Source of the DNA: Gemmatimonadaceae bacterium
GTDB lineage: Bacteria; Gemmatimonadota; Gemmatimonadetes; Gemmatimonadales; Gemmatimonadaceae
NCBI GenBank assembly: GCA_017881545.1
Contig: JADGQU010000195.1
Location: 1 to 5,442 of the forward strand
Reading direction: 5' to 3'
Length of the DNA stretch: 5,442 bases
Positions 1 to 5,442 of this stretch are shown here, in pieces (the stretch's first letter is position 1; the number at the start of each line of letters is the position of its first letter). The translations under genes were made by a program, and so were the position numbers. The notes under the pieces were generated by a model, which made no database searches, had not been told where the DNA came from, and saw only the letters and a program-made list of their open reading frames with translations.

Positions 1-1
1 C

Positions 2-1093
2 ACCGAGAGAGCGATGGCTCGGGCCGCACTCGCGCTCGCTTCGATCATCATTCTCATCGCCGCGGTCTATAGCGAAAGCTACGCCCCGCTGCGCGCGAAT
101 CGCTCTCTCGCCAGGCTTGATTCGCGACGGGGGTCGCTCGCCCAGTCATTCTCCGAGCTTGACCGGCTTGCGAGCTCCAGTGCGCGGCAGTCCGCCCACA
201 CGCCGATCCTGATGGCCCAGTTCCTCGGCTCGCTTCACCCTAGACTTGACGAGATGCGCGCCAACCCCGGCGAGCGAAAAATGCTCGACCGCGCATTCGC
301 GGAGTCCTTCGCCGCGTTCACGCGCGAGATCCACCGTGACACATTGAACGACAGACTCTACACCCGCGAAGGGGACTTGCTGGTGGAGGCCGCGAAGTTC
401 TACGGGTCGGCTTTGTACGAACAGCAGGCGATCGATGCGTTTCACAGGGCGATCGAGCTCAGTCCACATCGAGTCGAGCAGCGCCTTGCGCTCGCTAGGG
501 TGTACAGCGGGAACCGGGACTATGAACGTGCGGTCGTGGTGTTGAGCGACGCAATGAAAAGTGATCCGTTGCTTGGCGAGCCCCGCTATAGACTGGCCGA
601 GGCCTACAGCGGGGCAGGGCATGGCGATTCCGCTTTGGCGATGCTCCAGAGCTCGCTCAGACTGGGATATGTAGGCGTGCCGGAGACGTATCTGTCGATG
701 GGGAAACGTCTCGAGTTCTCGGGCAGAAGCACCGTCGCCGCGAAACTCTACTCCGATTACCTCGAGGCCAAGTACACCGAATCCGTGTGGGATCGAACGG
801 AAGCGATCGACGGGCCCGTGCCGACCGCGGACATCGCAGTCGCAGCCCATCTTCCATTGCTCTACATGCGCGCCAGTGAGAATGAGCTTGCGATCAAGTC
901 CGCCGCCGCGCTCTCGGCGTTCGATCCGTCGCGGGACGCGATTGTCGATCGCTTTGTTTCAGACGTCGGTTCGCGGCGGCGGGCGAACTGGGTCGCGAGA
1001 AGCTCGCTCCTGCCGTGTAGCACTGCGCGCACCGCCCGGTCGAGAGATGCGACTGCGTTCGGGGCGTGCGGAGTGTTCCGCCGAAAGCTTTAG
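2..1093 (+). CDS. TPR-repeat C-terminal part of a probable O-antigen ligase/polymerase-like membrane protein (5' truncated)
   Basis: The reading frame is open to the left edge (codons for T-E-R-A precede the first ATG at 14) and that ATG has no clear ribosome binding site, so this is probably the 3' part of a longer gene. Residues are numbered from that ATG. Residues 4-19 form a hydrophobic helix, then comes a polar 'Y-x-P-L-R-A' stretch and a helical region to about 115. About three tetratricopeptide repeats follow, near 118-151, 152-185 and 186-219, with typical A-x-x-x-Y and A-I-E-L-S-P patterns. A last membrane helix followed by TPRs is the usual C-terminus of Wzy/WaaL-type O-antigen ligase family proteins, which polymerise or ligate undecaprenyl-linked glycan at the periplasmic face; that assignment is inference because the catalytic membrane part lies outside the window. 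A generic membrane-anchored TPR protein is the alternative. The last ~35 residues are rich in Arg, Ser and Cys and look unlike the rest (see findings). The stop shares bases with the stop of the convergent gene. Confidence 0.72.
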   Translation, partial: TERAMARAALALASIIILIAAVYSESYAPLRANRSLARLDSRRGSLAQSFSELDRLASSSARQSAHTPILMAQFLGSLHPRLDEMRANPGERKMLDRAFAESFAAFTREIHRDTLNDRLYTREGDLLVEAAKFYGSALYEQQAIDAFHRAIELSPHRVEQRLALARVYSGNRDYERAVVVLSDAMKSDPLLGEPRYRLAEAYSGAGHGDSALAMLQSSLRLGYVGVPETYLSMGKRLEFSGRSTVAAKLYSDYLEAKYTESVWDRTEAIDGPVPTADIAVAAHLPLLYMRASENELAIKSAAALSAFDPSRDAIVDRFVSDVGSRRRANWVARSSLLPCSTARTARSRDATAFGACGVFRRKL

Positions 1094-2454
1094 GCGGGCT
1101 GAGCGACCGCCGGCTGCCTGACGCCGGCGCGGTGTATTCTGAGAGCGGCGATGCGGCGCCCATCCATCGCCACGACTTCCATTTCTCCTCCCGGGATCGC
1201 GATTCGATCACCCATGCGGGGGAGCCGTCCCAGCTTCGCGAAAGCGTACCCGCCGAGCGTGGTCCAGTCTCCATCCGGAATCTGGATGCGGTAGTCGGAG
1301 CGAACATCGATCAGCGACAGAGATCCGGCGAGTTCCAGCACGCCATCGGTGACAATGGATTCTCGCGATGCGAAGTCGTATTCGTCGGCGATGTCTCCGA
1401 CGACTTCCTCGACCAGGTCCTCCATCGTGACGATACCGGCTGTGCCCCCATACTCGTCGAGCACGACCGCCATGTGCGCCCGCGTCTTTCGCAGGTCGTC
1501 GAGCACTCGCTCCGCCGGGCGACTGTCGGGCACGTACATCGGCTCGCGCACAAAATCGGCGAGATTGAACGGGGCGTCGCCGGAATGCAGCCACAGGTCC
1601 TTGGCCAGGAACACGCCGGTCACGTCATCGAGTGATTCGCGGTAGACCGGGTAGCGAGAGTACCGTTCACGCCGAAGAATTTCCCAGACCTCCTCCTCGG
1701 TCGCCTCGATGTCCAGGGCCACCACCTCCGTTCGCGGACGCATTACATCGCGCGCCTTCTTCTCATGGAAGTCGAGAACACCGGCAAGCATCGCGCGGTC
1801 GGACTCGTCCAGCGTTCCGCGGGCGTGGGCCTGCATCACCAGAAAACGGATCTCATCGGGGCTGTGGCCTTCCGGATCGTTCACCGGTTCGACTCCGACT
1901 ATCCGGAGGAGGGAATTCGCCGCCCCATTGAAGATCCAGATGAAGGGAGACATCACGCGCGAAAAGACGAGAAGGGGGCGGACGACCGCGCGCGCCGTCT
2001 TTTCCGGACTCGTCAGGGCGATCGATTTGGGCGCCAGCTCCCCGAGCACGATGTGAAAGAACGTCAGGATAAAGAACGCCACAGGGACAGCGGCGACGTG
2101 CATTGCCACCGGCGAAGGGTTCAATCCACCAAGCCGAAAGAGCCGGTCGAACATATGCGCGAGCACCGGCTCGCCAATCCATCCCAGAGCGAGGGAGGCG
2201 ATGGTGATTCCCAACTGGGTGGCGGCTATGTACCGGTCGAGATTCTGGAGCGCAGTTTGAACCGTTCGCGCGCCCCGATCGCCCTGGGCGATCATCTCAT
2301 CGAGCTTGCTGCGGCGGGCGGCGACGAGGGAGAACTCCGCGGCGACAAAAAACCCGTTCAGCGCGACCAGTCCTAGTACGGCAACCATGCTGCTCACCGC
2401 CAACACCATCGACGGAGGATCGACCGCCTCCGCAGCAACAAGTCCAAGGACCAT
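1090..2454 (-). CDS. CNNM/CorC (HlyC/TlyC) family membrane transporter with DUF21, CBS pair and CorC_HlyC domain
   Basis: 454 residues, the usual length and full domain order of the family. Residues ~17-215 form the DUF21/CNNM membrane domain, with hydrophobic stretches near 17-45, 76-100, 117-137 and 156-186, the N-G-F-F-V-A-A-E-F-S-L-V segment (33-44), Q-L-G-I-T (80-84) and G-E-L-A-P-K (138-143). Two CBS domains follow (~234-290 and ~303-360), the second with the hallmark L-D-E-Y-G-G-T-A-G-I-V-T-M-E-D-L (332-347). A CorC_HlyC domain occupies ~365-443. Proteins of this family act at the inner membrane in Mg2+ (and Co2+) export or homeostasis, with the CBS pair sensing nucleotide and Mg2+. 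The old label 'hemolysin' comes from TlyC/HlyC homology and does not imply toxin activity. ATG at 2454 is the first available start but has only a weak AGG 3 nt upstream; Met16 (ATG at 2409) or Met23 are possible true starts and would still keep the whole DUF21 domain. It is divergent from the kinase gene and convergent with the TPR gene, so it is probably transcribed alone. Confidence 0.93.
   Translation of the reverse strand: MVLGLVAAEAVDPPSMVLAVSSMVAVLGLVALNGFFVAAEFSLVAARRSKLDEMIAQGDRGARTVQTALQNLDRYIAATQLGITIASLALGWIGEPVLAHMFDRLFRLGGLNPSPVAMHVAAVPVAFFILTFFHIVLGELAPKSIALTSPEKTARAVVRPLLVFSRVMSPFIWIFNGAANSLLRIVGVEPVNDPEGHSPDEIRFLVMQAHARGTLDESDRAMLAGVLDFHEKKARDVMRPRTEVVALDIEATEEEVWEILRRERYSRYPVYRESLDDVTGVFLAKDLWLHSGDAPFNLADFVREPMYVPDSRPAERVLDDLRKTRAHMAVVLDEYGGTAGIVTMEDLVEEVVGDIADEYDFASRESIVTDGVLELAGSLSLIDVRSDYRIQIPDGDWTTLGGYAFAKLGRLPRMGDRIAIPGGEMEVVAMDGRRIAALRIHRAGVRQPAVAQPA
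1108..1129. repeat. GC-rich inverted repeat at the 3' end of the transporter gene
   Basis: CGCCGGC at 1108-1114 and its exact reverse complement GCCGGCG at 1123-1129 enclose an 8-nt loop. The element covers roughly codons 442-449 of the transporter gene, about 15 nt before its stop, and lies about 15 nt beyond the stop of the convergent TPR gene. A 7-bp GC stem could slow polymerase at the junction of two converging genes. No T-run follows on either strand, so it is not a standard intrinsic terminator, and in GC-rich coding DNA such a stem can occur by chance. Confidence 0.35.
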
Positions 2455-2492
2455 ATGCCTGTAATGTATTCTATTCTATATAGTAGTAGAGA

Positions 2493-2510
2493 CTTAGGTG
2501 CCTGCCTAAG
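2493..2510. repeat. Interrupted inverted repeat CTTAGG-N6-CCTAAG, possible operator or leader hairpin
   Basis: CTTAGG at 2493-2498 and CCTAAG at 2505-2510 are exact reverse complements separated by TGCCTG. The element sits between the divergent AT-rich block and the TTGACG box. If transcription toward the kinase starts just downstream of the TATAGT box, it would form a small hairpin in the 5' leader; otherwise an 18-bp dyad with 6-bp half-sites suits a dimeric DNA-binding protein. Which of the two applies cannot be seen from sequence alone. Confidence 0.4.
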
Positions 2511-2517
2511 CGTCTAA

Positions 2518-2546
2518 TTGACGGCAGTACCAAACCCCCGCATAAG
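2518..2546 (+). promoter_or_regulatory. Possible sigma-70-type promoter close to the kinase start
   Basis: TTGACG (2518-2523, five of six matches to TTGACA) is followed after 17 bp by CATAAG (2541-2546, four of six matches to TATAAT). The spacing is ideal, but the -10 box overlaps the ribosome binding site AAGGA, so a transcript from here would begin near 2552-2554, at the TTG start codon, and would be leaderless. That conflicts with use of the AAGGA site. The match may be fortuitous and the real start may lie upstream. Confidence 0.25.
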
Positions 2547-2548
2547 GA
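2544..2548 (+). promoter_or_regulatory. Ribosome binding site supporting a TTG start of the histidine kinase
   Basis: AAGGA at 2544-2548 lies 4 nt before the TTG at 2553. The frame is closed upstream by TAG at 2487-2489 and holds no ATG or GTG between that stop and the first membrane helix; the only other near-start is CTG at 2502. This makes TTG at 2553 the best start despite the rather short spacing. Confidence 0.55.
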
Positions 2549-2552
2549 AACC

Positions 2553-3955
2553 TTGCTCCCGGCCGTCCCACTAACACCCGCGGTCCCGCGACCCGCCCTG
2601 GCGCTACCCGGCCCCATTGGCGACGCGCGAGAGGGGGTCCTCCGAGTCCTCTATCTCGGCCGCCTGTCGCTGGCGACCGCGATATTCGTTGCCGCCATTG
2701 CCGTTTGGCGGCGTGCCGACAGCAGCGCGACACTAGTGGCGACACTCGCCTTCGTCTCGTCGCTGTTGTTCACGGGCGGGTCGATCTTTTACAGCTCCCG
2801 CAAGCAGGGTGTCCTCGCGGACACCTTTTTCTATTTGCAGGTGATCTTCGACCTGCTCCTCGTGACGACCATAGTGCATCTCACGCAGACTGGCGCGCCC
2901 TCCCAACTCGCGCCTCTCTACATCCTGGTCATCGCGGTGAGCGCTCTGGTGCTCCCCCCCGCCGGCGTGCTCCTGGTCGCCGGGCTCGGGGATGTGCTGT
3001 ACTTCAGCGTGACGATACTGGATCAGGCCACGGTGTTCGATCTGCCGGTCTTGATACAGCTCGGGATATTCGGAATCGTCGCTCTTGGCTGCGGCTACAT
3101 CGGTGCGCGGCTGCGCGAAGCCCACGCGGGACGCGCAGAAATGGCCGCTGAGTTGGCCGCATTTCGTCTCCGCGAGGCCGACATTGAGCGCCTGCATACG
3201 CGCGCGGAACGCCTCGAAGCCGTTGCGGAGCTGAGCGCGTCGCTGGCCCACGAGATAAAGAACCCATTGGCATCGATCAGAAGCGCGGCGGAGCTGCTCG
3301 CGAAAGTCCCCGGCGCCGACGACGATACGCGAACGCTCACCACTCTCGTCAAGCGAGAGTCCGACAGATTGTCGCGACTGCTGTCGGAATTCCTCGATTT
3401 TGCGCGAACGGGAGTGACGAGCGTGCGCAAAGTAGACCTGGCGGAGATCGCGCACCACGCCGCGGCGCTCGTCAGTGCGCACCCAGACAAGCCGGAAAAT
3501 GTGACCATACGCGAGCTGTTTCCTTCGACCCCGCTGGTCGTCGTTGGCGATGATGATCTGCTCCATCGTGCGATCTTCAATCTCCTTCTCAACGCGGTTC
3601 AAGCGTCACCACCCGGCGGCGAAGTCCGGCTCGAAGCGGCGGAGCTTGCGTACAACCAGCTCCCTGCACAGGCCGAGCGCTTCACCCGAGGGGCGATGAT
3701 GGTGCAGGTAACCGATCAGGGAAAGGGAATAGCCGACTCGATCAAGGACCGGCTGTTCGAGCCCTTCGTGACCACGAAAGCTGGCGGGACCGGACTCGGT
3801 CTCTCGATCGTGCACCGCGCAGTGGAGGCGCACCATGGCTTCATCCTCGTCGGTCGCGATGGCAAGGACGAGGGGACGAGGTTCACGGTGATTCTGCCCC
3901 GGCTTGGAAGTGAAGGAGGCAACAAGACTCCGCGCGCCTCGGCCAGGATCGAGCA

Positions 3956-3959
<4 letters not shown>
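2553..3959 (+). CDS. Six-helix membrane sensor histidine kinase (PilS/NtrB-like, no PAS domain seen)
   Basis: 468 residues from a TTG start. After a proline-rich 20-residue leader, six hydrophobic segments lie near 33-52, 59-80, 93-111, 117-134, 137-156 and 164-185, with almost no periplasmic loop, so the signal is probably sensed within or next to the membrane. An even helix number puts both ends in the cytoplasm. Residues ~186-224 are charged and helical (likely coiled coil), followed by HisKA with the H-box S-L-A-H-E-I-K-N-P-L (His233 is the phospho-acceptor). HATPase_c carries the N-box (Asn343, Asn347), G1 D-Q-G-K-G-I (388-393), F-box F-E-P-F (402-405) and G2 G-G-T-G-L-G-L-S (411-418). 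All catalytic boxes are intact. The N-terminal R-x3-L-R-V-L-Y-L-G-R-L pattern and the six helices resemble PilS, but only ~40 residues separate the last helix from HisKA, too few for the PAS domain normally found in PilS or NtrB. The stop overlaps the regulator start in ATGA, so the two proteins are probably translationally coupled and act as a pair. The input signal is unknown. Confidence 0.93.
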
Positions 3960-5329
<1,370 letters not shown>

Positions 5330-5374
5330 CTGTGGCGAGTTGCGGGAAGCATCGCATAACACGGCCAAAATTGC

Positions 5375-5386
5375 GTCGGTCCCGAC
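5375..5386. repeat. Short inverted repeat GTCGG-TC-CCGAC downstream of the operon
   Basis: GTCGG (5375-5379) and CCGAC (5382-5386) are exact reverse complements with a 2-nt centre, about 46 bases after the regulator stop. The following bases ACTCTTATATC contain only scattered T residues. It could be a weak termination hairpin of the kinase-regulator operon (4-bp stem, 4-nt loop) or a small operator within the promoter-like pair around it. The evidence is thin. Confidence 0.25.
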
Positions 5387-5406
5387 ACTCTTATATCGTA
5401 AGTCCA

Positions 5407-5442
5407 ATGGGCACAGGTAGTTACACTTCTGAGTGCTCGTGG
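5407..5442 (+). CDS. Possible start of a downstream gene, cut by the window edge
   Basis: An ATG at 5407-5409 opens a frame of 12 codons (M-G-T-G-S-Y-T-S-E-C-S-W) that is still open at the last base. A weak promoter-like pair lies just upstream, but there is no good Shine-Dalgarno sequence and the peptide is too short to recognise. A chance open frame is about as likely. Confidence 0.15.
   Translation, partial: MGTGSYTSECSW

Larger units (their letters stand above)
2455..2552. promoter_or_regulatory. Divergent intergenic control region
   Basis: These 98 bases separate two divergent start codons and must carry the promoters for both the transporter (- strand) and the kinase-regulator operon (+ strand). 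Positions 2461-2490 are clearly AT-richer than the surrounding coding DNA. On the + strand TATAGT (2479-2484) differs from TATAAT at one position. On the - strand TAGAAT occurs twice (complement of 2468-2473 and 2473-2478), also one mismatch each, produced by a tandem TATTC repeat at 2467-2476. No good -35 box lies 16-18 bp from these. An 18-bp interrupted inverted repeat follows at 2493-2510. No sigma-54 -24/-12 element (GG-N10-GC with TGGC and TTGC context) was found on either strand, which argues against autoactivation by the encoded regulator. Confidence 0.6.
5330..5442. other. Non-coding tail downstream of the response regulator
   Basis: These 113 bases after the regulator stop contain no recognisable gene body and become AT-richer toward the right. 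They hold a short inverted repeat (5375-5386) and a weak promoter-like pair, TTGCGT (5371-5376) and TATCGT (5394-5399), with 17-bp spacing. I found no -24/-12 element here and no convincing intrinsic terminator, since no T-run follows a strong stem. Confidence 0.5.

Noticed and set aside
146..850. A 234-codon open frame on the - strand opposite the TPR gene
   Set aside because: Antisense shadow of the TPR repeats; no recognisable domain and no start signal.
1765..2376. A 203-codon open frame on the + strand opposite the CorC-type gene
   Set aside because: Its product is a low-complexity charged sequence opposite a full-length, well-conserved gene, so it is an antisense shadow.
2414..2431. 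GGAGG-N8-CCTCC inverted repeat within the first codons of the transporter gene
   Set aside because: A 5-bp stem in GC-rich coding DNA is expected by chance, and the GGAGG on the - strand is too far (about 17 nt) from the Met16 codon to serve as its ribosome binding site.
2497..2511. GG-N11-GC in the divergent intergenic region as a sigma-54 promoter
   Set aside because: The spacer is one base too long and neither the TGGCAC nor the TTGC context is present.
2733..3602. A 289-codon open frame on the - strand opposite the histidine kinase
   Set aside because: It lies wholly within a kinase gene with intact catalytic motifs. Its product is a Arg/Glu/Gln/His-rich string with no domain, as expected for an antisense frame of GC-rich coding DNA.
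5331..5350. TGGCGAGTTGC resembling a sigma-54 -24/-12 promoter after the regulator
   Set aside because: The TGGC and TTGC parts are only about 5 bp apart and no GC pair lies 10 bp after the GG, so the required spacing is missing.

Overview
The window is high in GC (by eye roughly 60% or more) and densely coding. It comes from a Gram-negative-type bacterium with an envelope-polysaccharide gene, a CNNM/CorC-type ion transporter and a sigma-54-dependent two-component system. Gene style (TPR-tailed polymerase/ligase, PilS/PilR- or NtrB/NtrC-like pair, high GC with relaxed codon use) would fit Gemmatimonadota or a related soil or sediment lineage. This placement is an inference from style; no marker gene is present.

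Layout. (1) Left edge to 1093, + strand: the 3' part of a gene that runs in from outside the window. It encodes one hydrophobic helix followed by tetratricopeptide repeats, as seen at the C-terminus of O-antigen ligase/polymerase proteins. Its last ~35 codons read poorly, and a frameshift near 960-985 is possible. (2) 1090-2454, - strand: a complete CNNM/CorC (HlyC/TlyC) family membrane protein with DUF21, two CBS domains and a CorC_HlyC domain. It converges on gene 1, and the two stop codons share bases (TTAG). (3) 2455-2552: a 98-base AT-richer divergent intergenic region with -10-like boxes on both strands, a TTGACG box, an 18-bp interrupted inverted repeat and the ribosome binding site of the next gene. 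(4) 2553-3959 and 3956-5329, + strand: a two-gene operon joined by an ATGA overlap. It encodes a six-helix membrane histidine kinase without a recognisable PAS domain and an NtrC-family response regulator (receiver, AAA+, Fis-type HTH). (5) 5330-5442: a mostly non-coding tail with a short inverted repeat and a possible start of a downstream gene cut by the window edge.

How the genes work together. The kinase and regulator almost certainly form one signalling pathway: the kinase autophosphorylates on His233 and passes phosphate to Asp59 of the regulator, which then remodels RNA polymerase-sigma-54 at target promoters. I found no -24/-12 promoter in the non-coding DNA of the window, so the targets lie elsewhere. 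The transporter and the TPR protein have no evident functional tie to this pathway beyond adjacency. I see no mobile element, CRISPR array, RNA gene or unknown multi-gene system. The points worth a second look are the tail of gene 1, the PAS-less kinase, the GSFTGA loop variant and the divergent control region.
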